From: Natronohydrobacter sp.
GTDB lineage: Bacteria; Pseudomonadota; Alphaproteobacteria; Rhodobacterales; Rhodobacteraceae
Length of the DNA stretch: 13,230 nucleotides
NCBI GenBank assembly: GCA_007117255.1
Contig: SKGU01000052.1
Span: 1-13,230, forward strand
Reading direction: 5' to 3'
Every line of letters starts with the position of its first letter. Position 1 is the stretch's first letter. The translations under genes were made by a program, and so were the position numbers. Positions 1 through 8,699 of the stretch are shown here, piece after piece. The notes beneath the pieces were generated by a model, which saw only the letters and a program-made list of their open reading frames with translations, made no database searches and had not been told where the DNA came from.

Positions 1-92
1 CCCCAACGCTCCATATCGCGCCCGAAACGGGGCGCAAAGAGTACCGCCAGGCCACCGAAAAAGGGCAGCAGTATCTGCAAGCTCAACCCCAT
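1..92 (-). CDS. nuoM: NADH-quinone oxidoreductase subunit M, N-terminal fragment (runs off left edge)
   Basis: NuoM is one of the three large antiporter-like membrane subunits of complex I and contributes a proton channel. Only the first 30 codons are here, because the gene leaves the window at base 1. I chose the ATG at 92-90: it lies just behind a G-rich stretch in the end of nuoL, and the frame from it reads MGLSLQILLPFFGGLAVLFA, followed by a short Arg/Asp/Glu-rich segment. That is the hydrophobic first helix plus charged loop expected of NuoM. The start lies 10 bases inside the end of nuoL, so the two are probably translationally coupled. Identity rests on this N-terminus and on position after nuoL, the standard nuo order. 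nuoN should follow outside the window. Confidence 0.88.
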   Translation of the reverse strand, partial: MGLSLQILLPFFGGLAVLFAPRFGRDMERW

Positions 93-2035
93 GTCATCCC
101 CCATCCCAAAATTACGAGAACGCCAAGTCCCAACGCAAACGCCATCACATATGTCCTGAGCCGTCCTGTCTGTAACCGTCTGGCCCAGACACCCGCGCGG
201 CGCACCTCGCGCGTGCTGCGCATGGTCACCACATCAAAGCGGTCGGGCACAAAGGGCGCAGTCACGACACGCGCCAACCATAACCCAAGGTTGACAGTGG
301 CTGTGCCGACCGGGTCGCCCATGCCACCATCTGTCTTGTCATTATTTGCCTCGGGACCATTGCCTTTCCGGGCGTTGCGCCCACTCAGCTTGTGCACCAC
401 GCGGCGGTAGGGCCGCACAAGAAAGGCATAGTAGATCGCATCCATTTGCATCCCTGCGCGCAAACGGCGCGCACGCTTGATCCGCGCCGACCAGACCGGG
501 CTGAAGGACACAACCACTGACCCGATCAGACCAGCTATGGCCGCCAACGCGCCCATCACTTCGATCCCAAGACCGGCATGGGGGACTGTATCTCCCATCA
601 GCCGCACTATCGGTCCGACAAGAAAACTGCCAAGGACCGAAGCCGCGGCCAGAAAGATCAGGGGACCAACGGCCAGCCAGTTATCCTTGACAGCGGGCAG
701 GGGTTCGACAGGGCTGCGCAGGGCAGACCAGACAGGGCGATAGGCGTAAACCCCGGTCAGAGCCGCAGTGCCAAGCGCGACCAACCACAGGAATTGACCA
801 AAAGGGCCTGCCATGACCGCAGCGCCCAGAACGGCCTCTTTCGACCACCACCCGGCGGACAGGATCGGAAACCCGGCCAAGGCTGCCGCGCCCACCACAT
901 AGGTGGCAAAGCTGATCGGTGCGGCATAGGCGCTGCCACGCAAGCGCCGGATCTCGGTCGTGCCGCCGCTGGCATGGGACAGCACGCCCGCTGCCATGAA
1001 CAACAGCGACTTGAACAATGCGTGCACGACAAAATGCGCCATCGCCACACCCGGCGCGCCCATGCCCACCGCCAGCAGCATGAACCCGATCTGACTGATC
1101 GAGGAATAGGCCAGCAGCCGTTTGATATCCGTCTGCGCCACTGCGCAAAGCGCGCCGAACACCGCCGTTGAAACACCGGCAATGGCCGTTGCCGCCGCAA
1201 CACCGGGATGTGCTTCGATCAAGGGCGCAAAGCGGATCAGCAATATAGCGCCTGCAGCCACCATTGTCGCCGAATGCAAAAGCGCCGAAACCGGCGTTGG
1301 TCCGGCCATTGCCGTGGGCAACCATGTCTGGAAGGGCAGTTGCGCGGATTTGCCCAGCGCGCCGATCAGCAGCAGGACCGCGATCACCACCGCGCGCTGT
1401 TCAGGTGCCGCCAGACCCGCCGGGATAAGATCCGCGATGCGCACAGAGGTCGCTTCCAGAAACAGAAGCAAAAGCCCAGCCAGCAGCGCCGCATCCGCGA
1501 TGCGCGTCATGACGAACGCCTTTTGACCGGCAGCAAAGGCGCGCGGCGAATTCATGTTGTAGGAGATCAGGAAAAATGAACACAGGCCCATCAATTCCCA
1601 GCCAAGGAAGAACACGATACTGTCCGCTGCCATCACGACCGACAGCATCCCCGCCAGAAACAGGTTCATCAGCGCAAAGAAGCGGCGCAGGTCGGCCACA
1701 CGCGCCGAGGCCATGTAATCGGCTGCATAGATCATCACGCATGTGGCAACGACCGTCACTGTCAGCGCAGCAATGGCGCTGAGCGCGTCAAGCTGCATTG
1801 CCAGAGCAATCTCGAATTGGCCGAAATTCAGGGTGAAGGCAGGCGCGATTGTGTCGCCGATCGTGCCTGCGAAATAGGCCAGCGCAACCGGCAGGAACAA
1901 GACCAGCGGCGCGATCCCGGCAGCCAGCGCCACCGCCATTACCGCCCGGCGTTCCAGCCGATACGGGTCAAGCGCCAGCAACAGGAACCCGCCCAGCGGC
2001 GGCAAGGGCACCAGCAGAAGGAAGTAAGCCAACAT
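83..2035 (-). CDS. nuoL: NADH-quinone oxidoreductase subunit L (proton-pumping membrane subunit)
   Basis: NuoL is the distal antiporter-like subunit of the complex I membrane arm. It moves protons and carries the long lateral amphipathic helix that braces the arm. The product is 650 residues, somewhat longer than the roughly 613 of E. coli, and hydrophobic throughout. Key charged residues fall where the family has them: Glu147 in the GWELMG helix, Lys229 in GALGKSAQLPFQTWLP, His254 in ALLHSATM, Lys342 in HALFKSLLF and Lys399 in GWWSKEAVLG. The extra length is mostly in a hydrophilic Asn/Asp/Gly/Lys-rich stretch (about residues 550-580) before the last helix, a region I expect to be variable. 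The ATG follows a GAGGGGG Shine-Dalgarno lying in the last codons of nuoK, 4 bases after its stop. nuoM starts inside its 3' end. Confidence 0.97.
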   Translation of the reverse strand: MLAYFLLLVPLPPLGGFLLLALDPYRLERRAVMAVALAAGIAPLVLFLPVALAYFAGTIGDTIAPAFTLNFGQFEIALAMQLDALSAIAALTVTVVATCVMIYAADYMASARVADLRRFFALMNLFLAGMLSVVMAADSIVFFLGWELMGLCSFFLISYNMNSPRAFAAGQKAFVMTRIADAALLAGLLLLFLEATSVRIADLIPAGLAAPEQRAVVIAVLLLIGALGKSAQLPFQTWLPTAMAGPTPVSALLHSATMVAAGAILLIRFAPLIEAHPGVAAATAIAGVSTAVFGALCAVAQTDIKRLLAYSSISQIGFMLLAVGMGAPGVAMAHFVVHALFKSLLFMAAGVLSHASGGTTEIRRLRGSAYAAPISFATYVVGAAALAGFPILSAGWWSKEAVLGAAVMAGPFGQFLWLVALGTAALTGVYAYRPVWSALRSPVEPLPAVKDNWLAVGPLIFLAAASVLGSFLVGPIVRLMGDTVPHAGLGIEVMGALAAIAGLIGSVVVSFSPVWSARIKRARRLRAGMQMDAIYYAFLVRPYRRVVHKLSGRNARKGNGPEANNDKTDGGMGDPVGTATVNLGLWLARVVTAPFVPDRFDVVTMRSTREVRRAGVWARRLQTGRLRTYVMAFALGLGVLVILGWGMTWG

Positions 2036-2039
2036 GTGT

Positions 2040-2339
2040 TTACCCCCTCAGCCTGTGCGCGGCATCGCTATCGCCGCCTGTCGCGCGACGCATATGCAGA
2101 TAGATCGCCAACCCCAGCGCCACCTCGGCCGCTGCCAGACCCAGCACCATCAGGAACATGCCTGTGCCCTCGACCGAACCGTGATAGGCCCCTACGGCAA
2201 TAAAACCCAATGCTGGACCTGAAAGCATGACTTCCAGCGAGATAAGCTGCATCAGAATGGTACGTCGCGCTGCGACCCCGAAAAGGCCCGCCATGAACAG
2301 CCCCGCCGAGAGTACGAGTAGAATATTGAGAGGTGTCAT
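2040..2339 (-). CDS. nuoK: NADH-quinone oxidoreductase subunit K
   Basis: NuoK is a small three-helix membrane subunit (homologous to mitochondrial ND4L and to MrpC) in the proton path between NuoH/J and the antiporter-like subunits. The product is 99 residues, about the family length. Three hydrophobic helices are visible. The two conserved membrane glutamates sit at residues 36 (QLISLEVML) and 72 (LAAAEVALGLA), the same numbers as in E. coli. The start is the ATG at 2339, which shares ATGA with the nuoJ stop and follows an AAGGGGG Shine-Dalgarno. The frame is open much further upstream, but that extension is only the shadow of nuoJ. The stop is TAA, 4 bases before the nuoL start. Confidence 0.97.
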   Translation of the reverse strand: MTPLNILLVLSAGLFMAGLFGVAARRTILMQLISLEVMLSGPALGFIAVGAYHGSVEGTGMFLMVLGLAAAEVALGLAIYLHMRRATGGDSDAAHRLRG

Positions 2340-2854
2340 TCCCGCCCCCTTTCGCGCAAGCGGGGGCCAAGGTTGCGGCCCAGATGGCGCACACCGATCA
2401 TGCCTGCGATAAGCATCAGCGCGACCAGCTCGGTCGCCACCCCCCAGTCGCCAAACAGCAACAAACCCAACTCGCGGGTATCCGCGCCAGCGGGCGCGCC
2501 TTCGCCCATCGGCCCGCCGCCAATACCGAACAGGATCGGGATCACGCTCAGCCCGACAAACAGGGCAGGCCAGCGCCATGCGCTGCGCAGCATCTCGCGC
2601 TCGCGCGCCATTGCAGCTTCGCCCGCGTCCACGGTCATCACCACAAAGACGAACACCGCCACGACCGCGCCCGCATAGATCAGAAGCTGGATCACGCCTG
2701 CGAAATTGGCCGCCATTGCAAAGAACGCGACCCCCAGCGCCAGAAGCGAGGCCAGCAGCAACAATAGCGCATGCACCGCCGAGGCCCGTGTGACCGCCAT
2801 GACCGCTGCCGCAAAGGCCAGCGTTGCCGCCCAGATCGCAAATCCCCAACTCAT
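2336..2854 (-). CDS. nuoJ: NADH-quinone oxidoreductase subunit J
   Basis: NuoJ (homologue of mitochondrial ND6) is a membrane subunit at the junction between the quinone site and the pumping modules. The product is 172 residues (E. coli about 184), with five predicted hydrophobic helices. Its third helix reads GVIQLLIYAGAVVAVFVFVV, which contains the family hallmark with the conserved Tyr in a glycine-rich turn. A charged C-terminal tail follows the last helix. I chose the ATG at 2854, which overlaps the nuoI stop as ATGA and is preceded by GAAGGAT. The upstream in-frame extension lies inside nuoI and is Arg/Gly/Pro-rich shadow sequence. The stop overlaps the nuoK start in the same ATGA manner. 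Confidence 0.95.
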   Translation of the reverse strand: MSWGFAIWAATLAFAAAVMAVTRASAVHALLLLLASLLALGVAFFAMAANFAGVIQLLIYAGAVVAVFVFVVMTVDAGEAAMAREREMLRSAWRWPALFVGLSVIPILFGIGGGPMGEGAPAGADTRELGLLLFGDWGVATELVALMLIAGMIGVRHLGRNLGPRLRERGRE

Positions 2855-3357
2855 GGTGTCAGATCCTTCAGGTTGACGGGGGGCTTTCGCGCCCCGGTTT
2901 CGTCGGCCTCTGCCGCCTTGCCTGCGACCGCCCAATAGCTGTAGCCCGCCTGCTTGCCCTGCCCCGCGATCAGCAGATCCTCCTTGTCGTGGATCAGGCC
3001 CTCGCGGGTGTAGTCGGCAGTCTCGAAATCGGGGGTGAGTTGGATCGCCTGCGTCGGGCAGGCTTCTTCGCAATAGCCGCAGAAGATGCAGCGCGCGAAA
3101 TTGATGCGGAAGGTTTCGGGATACCAGCGCCCGCTTTCGGTTTCGGCCTTGACCACGTCGATGCAGTCAACTGGGCAGGCCACGGAACACAGGTTGCAGG
3201 CCACACAGCGCTCCTGCCCATCAGGATCGCGCGTCAGCACGATCCGGGCGCGGTATCGCGCGGGCAGTTGCGGCTTCACCTCGGGGTAGGCTTCGGTATA
3301 TTTCGGCGCGGTCAGCTTGCGACCAACACGCCAAAGGCTGTCGAAAATTCCCTTCAT
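2851..3357 (-). CDS. nuoI: NADH-quinone oxidoreductase subunit I (two [4Fe-4S] ferredoxin-type)
   Basis: NuoI (homologue of TYKY/NDUFS8) carries clusters N6a and N6b, which pass electrons from NuoG to the terminal N2 cluster in NuoB. The product is 168 residues, slightly shorter than the E. coli 180. Two ferredoxin motifs are present: CVACNLCSVACP (Cys51, 54, 57, 61) and CIFCGYCEEACP (Cys90, 93, 96, 100), giving all eight ligands. The N-terminus is an amphipathic helix (MKGIFDSLWRVGRKL) as in the family. I chose the ATG at 3357: it overlaps the nuoH stop as ATGA and follows GGAGGG. A longer frame starting at 3438 would add 27 unrelated residues from inside nuoH and is rejected. The C-terminus contains a DKEDLL stretch typical of the family. 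Confidence 0.97.
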   Translation of the reverse strand: MKGIFDSLWRVGRKLTAPKYTEAYPEVKPQLPARYRARIVLTRDPDGQERCVACNLCSVACPVDCIDVVKAETESGRWYPETFRINFARCIFCGYCEEACPTQAIQLTPDFETADYTREGLIHDKEDLLIAGQGKQAGYSYWAVAGKAAEADETGARKPPVNLKDLTP

Positions 3358-4316
3358 CCCGGACGCCCTCCGATCAAGACGACAAGCGCGCCGGTCAGCA
3401 GCAGATTGATCAGCGCCAGTGGCAGCCCCCATTTCCACGCGAAGCCAACCAACTGGTCGTAGCGCGGGCGCGGCAGGATCGCGCGGATCCAGATAAAGGC
3501 CAGCGCCAGCGCACCCACCTTCAGCCCGAACCAGATTGGCCCCGGCAGGATCGGCCCCAGCCAGCCGCCGAAAAACAGTGTGACCGCCAGTGCAGAAACC
3601 AGAATGACCGCCAGATATTCGCCAAGGAAGAACAGCGCGAAACTCATGCCGGAATATTCGGTCATGAAGCCCGCGACCAGATCCTGCTCGGATTCCTGCA
3701 AGTCAAAGGGCAGGCGGTGCGCCGCCGCGATCCCGGCCAGCAGGAACAGCGCGCAACCGACAGGTTGCAGGATAAAGAACCAGACCCCGCTTTGCGCCTC
3801 GACAATCTGGCCAAGGCTCAGCGAGCCGGCCAGCATTACCACGCCCATCAGCGACAGGCCGAAGAATGCCTCATAAGACAGCATCTGCGCCGCTGCCCGC
3901 AAACCGCCCAGAAGCGCGTAACGGTTGTGCGAGGCCCAAGCGCCCAGCACCATCGCATAGACCGTCAGCGCCAGCATCGCGAGGATGAAGATCACCCCCA
4001 TATCCAGTGCGGCAAGGCTAAGGCCGGGGCCGAATGCGACCACGCCAAAGCCCGCAAGCACCGGGATCGCGGCCAGCGCCGGGGCCAGCCGGAAGGTGAT
4101 CGCATCGCCACCGGGGGGCACTTCGTCTTCTTTGGTCAGCAGTTTGACAGTATCGGCCACCCATTGCAGGAAGCCAAAAGGCCCGACGCGGTTGGGGCCA
4201 AGGCGCTCTTGCAAAAAGCCAAGGCCACGGCGTTCAACCCATGTGAAAACCCCGGCTGCGACCAAAAGCGCCATGATCAGAATGACCGATAAGATGATCG
4301 CCACGGCAATGCTCAT
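3354..4316 (-). CDS. nuoH: NADH-quinone oxidoreductase subunit H
   Basis: NuoH (homologue of mitochondrial ND1) is the membrane anchor of the peripheral arm and forms much of the quinone-binding chamber. The product is 320 residues (E. coli 325) with about eight hydrophobic helices. Diagnostic stretches are WVERRGLGFLQERLGPNRVG near residues 26-45, the following VADTVKLLTKED loop, and the acidic quinone-chamber segment HRLPFDLQESEQDLVAGFMT (around residue 200), followed by EYSGMSFALFFLGEY. The ATG at 4316 shares ATGA with the nuoG stop and has a GGGAGG Shine-Dalgarno. The stop overlaps nuoI in the same way. Nothing is truncated or unusual compared with the family. Confidence 0.97.
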   Translation of the reverse strand: MSIAVAIILSVILIMALLVAAGVFTWVERRGLGFLQERLGPNRVGPFGFLQWVADTVKLLTKEDEVPPGGDAITFRLAPALAAIPVLAGFGVVAFGPGLSLAALDMGVIFILAMLALTVYAMVLGAWASHNRYALLGGLRAAAQMLSYEAFFGLSLMGVVMLAGSLSLGQIVEAQSGVWFFILQPVGCALFLLAGIAAAHRLPFDLQESEQDLVAGFMTEYSGMSFALFFLGEYLAVILVSALAVTLFFGGWLGPILPGPIWFGLKVGALALAFIWIRAILPRPRYDQLVGFAWKWGLPLALINLLLTGALVVLIGGRPG

Positions 4317-6919
4317 TCCTGCCTCCCGATCTGGACATGTCGGCCAAGGTTGCGCGGTGCGACCCGACCTGTGGGCAGCCCGACATGACCGGGCGGAATC
4401 GCCGGGTCTATGCGCAGGCCGATGTCAACGGCTTGCCCGTCAAGGGTCAGCGCCATGTTTTCGTTCAGATGCAGGTGCCGCGCGTCATCGGGGTGCAGAA
4501 CGATCTGCGCCTCGACGCAGCGCTGCTCGAGAAATTCCGCGCGGCGGCCTGCTTCGTCCCCGACGAAGGGATCGTGCAGCGCCAGCGGGATCAACCCCTC
4601 GCCCGTCAGGGCGAAGGCAGGCGCGGCATTTGGCCCGGCAAACCCCGCAAGCACGTTGATGCCCGGATCGCCCGCTTTCAGCGTGCCACCATTAGCTACA
4701 GTCACGAATGGCGCGGCAGAGGCCGAATGCAACCCGGCAACCGCATAATCGGTGCGTAGCGCAGGCGGCACATCGCCCCCCCGTCCCCCTTCCATAGAGA
4801 AGGTCAGTGCGCTGTCGCCATCGGTTTGCGGGGCGTGGCGGATCACGCCGCCGGTCTGGTCATGCGCGGTGCGTCCCGCCTGCCGCCATCCGGCCCGCGC
4901 AACCGCCCCCAGCGGCAAGCGCATCGCTGCATCCGGGGCCGCCTCGCGCGCCGGGGCCAGTTGCGGCAGCGCTTGGGCCATCGCGGCCAGCACATCGTCC
5001 AGGTTCTGCCAGCCCGGCGTGGGTTGCGCCAGCGCGGCGATTACGCGCCATGCGGGCTGTGGCGCGCCAGCATAAGCCGCAAACCGACGCTGCGCGCGCC
5101 CCTCGTGATTGACTACGGTTCCTGCCGCTTCGACCCAGTCAGCTACAGGCAACAGGATCGTCGCGCGCGCGCTCAGCCGCGTGTTGTGGCTGTCGAGCAC
5201 GATGACGGTTTCAGCGGCCCGCAACAGTCGTTCGACCAACGCAGGATCAGCGCGTTCGACCAGATCAGCCTCGGCGATGATGACGGTGCGGGCGGTGCCA
5301 GACTCCAATGTTTCGACAGCACCTTCCAATCCCGTCACGCCACTCAGCGCCAGCCCCATCGAATTGACCTCGGGTGGGAACAGGAACAGTCGCGCGCGCC
5401 CCGCCAACGCGCAGGCAATCGCGTCAATCGCATCGAGGATTTCCGGCCGCGCCGCACCAAAGCCCGCGATCAGCGCCGGGGCCTTGGCCTGCGCCAGCGC
5501 GGCGGCAACTGCCTGCGCTTCCGGTGCGGCATCCTCGCCGCGCAGGGCTGCGGCGATGGCATGGCCGAAACCCGCGATTTCATCAGGGGTGCGGCGCAAG
5601 GGCCATGTGGCGATGTCATCCAGCGCATCGGGCAGCGCAGTGACCAGCGCGATGGGGCTGCGCCGCCCTTCGCCCGCCACCCGCGCGGCATTGTCAAGCC
5701 AGCACGGCACGCCCTTTTCCCCTGCCAGCGCGTGCGCTGCGTTGCGCGCCGTCTGGCGCAGCGCAAGGGCTGCACGCGGGGCGGTGCCGGTCAGATCCTC
5801 ACCCAGAACCAGCGCTGCATCACAATGTTCCAAAGCGTGCAGCGGTTGCGCGCCATGCTGCGCCAGAAGCCCCGCCATGCGCGCGACACTGCCCGCTTCA
5901 AGCTGCGGCACTGCCGCGAAAAGCCGCGCCTCACCGACCAGATGGCGCAGCGCAAAGACCGTCTCTAGCGTCGCGCGGGGCGAGGCGATGGCGACAGCCC
6001 CCGCCGAAAGTGCGCTGCGCGCCGCCTCTAGCGCGTCGTGTTCCGTGACCTCGCGGCCTGCGATATGCGGGGCGCGTAGGCGCGAATCTTCGGGCAGGTG
6101 CAACCCGCCAAACCGGCCACGGTCGCACAGGAAATCCCCGTTGACCGCGCCATTATAGCGGTTTTGCAGCCGCCGCAGGCGCCCGCCCCGTTCCGCCGCA
6201 AAAATATTGCAGCCGACCGAACATTGCGTGCAGATCGACGGTGTCGCGGCCATGTCCCATTTGCGCGCGTAATCGCGCGACCAGCCCTTGTCATTGAACA
6301 CGCCGGTCGGGCAAACCTCGGCCAGATTGCCTGCGAAAGGGCTGTCGAGCGGGCCGTCCTGATAGCGCCCGAAATAGACCCGATCATGCGCGCCCATCAC
6401 ATCCAGATCGCGCCCGCCCGCATAGCCGCGATAAAACCGCGTGCAGCGATAGCAGGCGATGCAGCGATTCATCTCATGGGTCAGCAGCGGCCCCAGATCC
6501 TGATTGCGATATGTGCGCTTGGGGCCATCATAACGGCGTTTGTGATGGCCGCTGGCCACGGTCATGTCCTGAAGATGGCATGCGCCACCCTCCTCGCACA
6601 CAGCGCAGTCATGGGGGTGGTTGCGCATCAGCCATTCGATGACATGCGCGCGCATTTCGGCGGCTTCCGGGTCGGCGATGCTGACGCGCTGGCCCTCGGT
6701 CACAGGCGTCATGCAGGCCATCTCGATGCGGCCTTCGGTATCTTCGGGGCCGTCATGCAGGCGCACCGCGCACAGCCTGCACGCGCCCACCGAGCCCAGC
6801 GCGTCATGCCAGCAGAAATGCGGGATCTGCACGCCCTCATGCGTGCAGGCCGACAGCAGGTCCTGACCCGGCGCAACCTCAAGCGTCTTGCCATCAACCT
6901 CTATGCGGATGCGGGTCAT
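4313..6919 (-). CDS. nuoG: NADH-quinone oxidoreductase subunit G (E. coli type, with N7 cluster ligands)
   Basis: NuoG is the largest subunit of the peripheral arm and carries electrons from NuoF towards NuoI. The product is 868 residues (E. coli about 908). The N-terminal part holds N1b [2Fe-2S] ligands Cys36, 47, 50 and 69, spaced as in E. coli. N5 is ligated by His101, Cys105, Cys108 and Cys114 (HPHDCAVCEEGGAC). N4 is ligated by Cys153, 156, 159 and 203. N7 has Cys230, 233, 237 (CTQCSVGC) and 265 (FLCDRGRF). N7 is missing from mitochondrial-type and classical alphaproteobacterial NuoG, so its presence places this enzyme with the E. coli-like group. The rest is a molybdopterin-oxidoreductase-like fold, Ala-rich and without recognisable cofactor residues. 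The ATG overlaps the nuoF stop as ATGA and follows GGAAGGA. Confidence 0.97.
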   Translation of the reverse strand: MTRIRIEVDGKTLEVAPGQDLLSACTHEGVQIPHFCWHDALGSVGACRLCAVRLHDGPEDTEGRIEMACMTPVTEGQRVSIADPEAAEMRAHVIEWLMRNHPHDCAVCEEGGACHLQDMTVASGHHKRRYDGPKRTYRNQDLGPLLTHEMNRCIACYRCTRFYRGYAGGRDLDVMGAHDRVYFGRYQDGPLDSPFAGNLAEVCPTGVFNDKGWSRDYARKWDMAATPSICTQCSVGCNIFAAERGGRLRRLQNRYNGAVNGDFLCDRGRFGGLHLPEDSRLRAPHIAGREVTEHDALEAARSALSAGAVAIASPRATLETVFALRHLVGEARLFAAVPQLEAGSVARMAGLLAQHGAQPLHALEHCDAALVLGEDLTGTAPRAALALRQTARNAAHALAGEKGVPCWLDNAARVAGEGRRSPIALVTALPDALDDIATWPLRRTPDEIAGFGHAIAAALRGEDAAPEAQAVAAALAQAKAPALIAGFGAARPEILDAIDAIACALAGRARLFLFPPEVNSMGLALSGVTGLEGAVETLESGTARTVIIAEADLVERADPALVERLLRAAETVIVLDSHNTRLSARATILLPVADWVEAAGTVVNHEGRAQRRFAAYAGAPQPAWRVIAALAQPTPGWQNLDDVLAAMAQALPQLAPAREAAPDAAMRLPLGAVARAGWRQAGRTAHDQTGGVIRHAPQTDGDSALTFSMEGGRGGDVPPALRTDYAVAGLHSASAAPFVTVANGGTLKAGDPGINVLAGFAGPNAAPAFALTGEGLIPLALHDPFVGDEAGRRAEFLEQRCVEAQIVLHPDDARHLHLNENMALTLDGQAVDIGLRIDPAIPPGHVGLPTGRVAPRNLGRHVQIGRQE

Positions 6920-8226
6920 GCGGCAGTCCTTCCGTATTGGCGGGCAATCGGGCAGCAGCCTTCGCGCACATGGGCTTCGAACAGATCACCGAAACGGGCC
7001 AGACCGGTGCCAAGCGGGGCCATCGCGCCGCCCATCAGGTCGCAGAATGTCCGTCCGCGCGGGCCTGCGATGGCCACGGTTTCGCGCAGCACATCAAGGT
7101 CTTCCATCCGCCCCTCGCCGCGCTCCAGCCGAAACATGATCTGCGCCACCCAAGGCAGCCCGTCGCGGCACGGCGTGCACCAGCCACAGCTTTCGCGCGC
7201 ATAAAACGCCATATGCCGCGCGATCACGGCCAGCGGGCATGCGGATTGGTCCAGAACGATCATCGTGCCTGTGCCGAACATGCTGCCCGCCTTGGCGACA
7301 TGGCCGAAATCCAGCGGCACATCGAGCGCGTCAGGCCCCAGAAACCCGGACGCCCCGCCACCGGGCTGGAAACAGCGCAAAACGCCTGTGCCCGAAACGC
7401 CACCCGCCTGTTCGATCAACTCTCCCGCCGGGGTGCCCATCGGGGCCTCAAAGATGCCGGGGCGATTGACGCGGCCCGATACGCCGAAAACCTTTGTGCC
7501 ACCCTCCTCGGTGCACGACAGGGCGCGGAACCATTGCGCGCCATTGGCCACGATATGCGACACGCAGGACACGGTTTCGACATTGTTGACAGTCGTGGGC
7601 CGCCCCCAAAGCCCCGATTGCGCCGGAAAGGGCGGGCGTTTGCGCGGCACGGCGCGCTTGCCTTCCAGCGCCTCGATCAGCGCGGTTTCCTCGCCCACGA
7701 TGTAACGGCCCGCCGACGGGTGGACCCACATCTTCACGTCAAAGCCCGATCCCCGCACGTTGCGGCCCAGATATCCTGCCGCCTCGGCCTCGGCGATGGC
7801 GCGGGTGACATTGGCGATGGCGTCACGATACGCATCGCGGATCAGCACGATAATTTCGCTTGAATGGGTCGCGTAGGCGGACAGGATTGCGCCTTCGACC
7901 AACTGATGCGGCACCGCTTCCAGCAGGACACGGTCCTTGAAGGCGCCCGGCTCCATCTCGTCACCATTGACGATAAAATAGGACGGCCCGTCACCGGGGG
8001 ATTGGCCGGACTTGGGCATGAAGCGCCATTTCTTTGCGGCCGGAAAGCCCGCGCCCCCGCGCCCGTTAAGGTTGGCGTCATCGACCATGTCGAGCACCTG
8101 TTCGGGGCTGAGCGTCTTCAACCCGCGCTCCACCGCCGCGTAACCGCCCAGCTTGCGCCATTCATCCAGACTGTGGGGGCGGCGGTCAGGGCGCGCGCGC
8201 CCGGTCAGGGGTTTATGCTCGGTCAT
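6916..8226 (-). CDS. nuoF: NADH-quinone oxidoreductase subunit F (NADH/FMN-binding)
   Basis: NuoF binds NADH and FMN, where NADH is oxidised, and holds cluster N3. The product is 436 residues (E. coli about 445). The nucleotide-binding glycine-rich loop is NGRGGAGFPAAKKW (residues 54-67). The FMN/NADH region continues with VNGDEMEPGAFKDR (87-99) and YIVGEETALIEALEG (175-189). The N3 [4Fe-4S] ligands are Cys347, 350 and 353 in ESCGWCTPCRDG, plus Cys395 in TFCDLMGG. The start ATG at 8226 forms ATGA with the nuoE stop and is preceded by a strong GGGGGAGG Shine-Dalgarno. Its stop overlaps nuoG identically. The family is shared with other NAD-linked diaphorase subunits (HoxF, FdsB), but the operon settles the assignment. 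Confidence 0.98.
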   Translation of the reverse strand: MTEHKPLTGRARPDRRPHSLDEWRKLGGYAAVERGLKTLSPEQVLDMVDDANLNGRGGAGFPAAKKWRFMPKSGQSPGDGPSYFIVNGDEMEPGAFKDRVLLEAVPHQLVEGAILSAYATHSSEIIVLIRDAYRDAIANVTRAIAEAEAAGYLGRNVRGSGFDVKMWVHPSAGRYIVGEETALIEALEGKRAVPRKRPPFPAQSGLWGRPTTVNNVETVSCVSHIVANGAQWFRALSCTEEGGTKVFGVSGRVNRPGIFEAPMGTPAGELIEQAGGVSGTGVLRCFQPGGGASGFLGPDALDVPLDFGHVAKAGSMFGTGTMIVLDQSACPLAVIARHMAFYARESCGWCTPCRDGLPWVAQIMFRLERGEGRMEDLDVLRETVAIAGPRGRTFCDLMGGAMAPLGTGLARFGDLFEAHVREGCCPIARQYGRTAA

Positions 8227-8699
8227 TTTGCGGCCTCCCCCAGAATTTCGTCGATCAAGTCAGCCGTCAGCGGGCCGACCAGCTTGCGGTCGCGCCCGAT
8301 CACCGCGGCGGGCGCATGGTCACAGCCGCCGACACAGCAGATATTGATCAGGGTGTATTTCCCGTCCGGGGTGGTCTGACCAAAGCCGATGCCCAGCCGC
8401 GCCATGACCGCATCGCGCACGTCTTCACCGCCATTGAGGTAGCATGACGCGCCGTCACACATCAGGATTAGCCGCTCGCCCACCGGTTGGCGAAAGATCA
8501 GGCTGTAGAAAGTGGCGATATCTTCCATTTCAGCGTTCGAGACGCCAAGGATATCCGCCGCTTCTTCCAGATGCGCGTCACAAACCCAGCCATGGGCCTG
8601 CTGGATCATGCGCAGCGATTCGAGCATTGCGGCGCGCGGGCCGCCATGGTGATCCATGACATGCGTGATGGCAGAACGGAGGTCAGTTGAAAGGGTCAT
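8223..8699 (-). CDS. nuoE: NADH-quinone oxidoreductase subunit E ([2Fe-2S] thioredoxin-like)
   Basis: NuoE is the 24-kDa-type subunit. It sits beside NuoF and carries the off-path [2Fe-2S] cluster N1a. The product is 158 residues (E. coli about 166). An N-terminal helical part contains the family stretch ADILGVSNAEMEDIATFY (48-65). A thioredoxin-like part follows, with ligands Cys81 and Cys86 (CDGASC), then Cys122 and Cys126 (CCVGGCDHAP). The spacings of 5, 36 and 4 are those of E. coli NuoE. The ATG at 8699 overlaps the nuoCD stop as ATGA. Its Shine-Dalgarno is weak (only GGAT-like), which suggests this cistron depends on ribosomes finishing nuoCD. Confidence 0.97.
   Translation of the reverse strand: MTLSTDLRSAITHVMDHHGGPRAAMLESLRMIQQAHGWVCDAHLEEAADILGVSNAEMEDIATFYSLIFRQPVGERLILMCDGASCYLNGGEDVRDAVMARLGIGFGQTTPDGKYTLINICCVGGCDHAPAAVIGRDRKLVGPLTADLIDEILGEAAK

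Noticed and set aside
2851..3438. Longer nuoI starting at 3438
   Set aside because: The added 27 residues are out-of-frame nuoH. The family N-terminus begins at MKGIFDSLWR (3357).
4826..6158. Long plus-strand open frames (380 and 349 codons) opposite nuoG
   Set aside because: They lie antisense to a NuoG frame with all cluster ligands. Their products are Arg/Ala/Ser/Pro-rich with no domain, as expected for shadows of GC-rich coding sequence.
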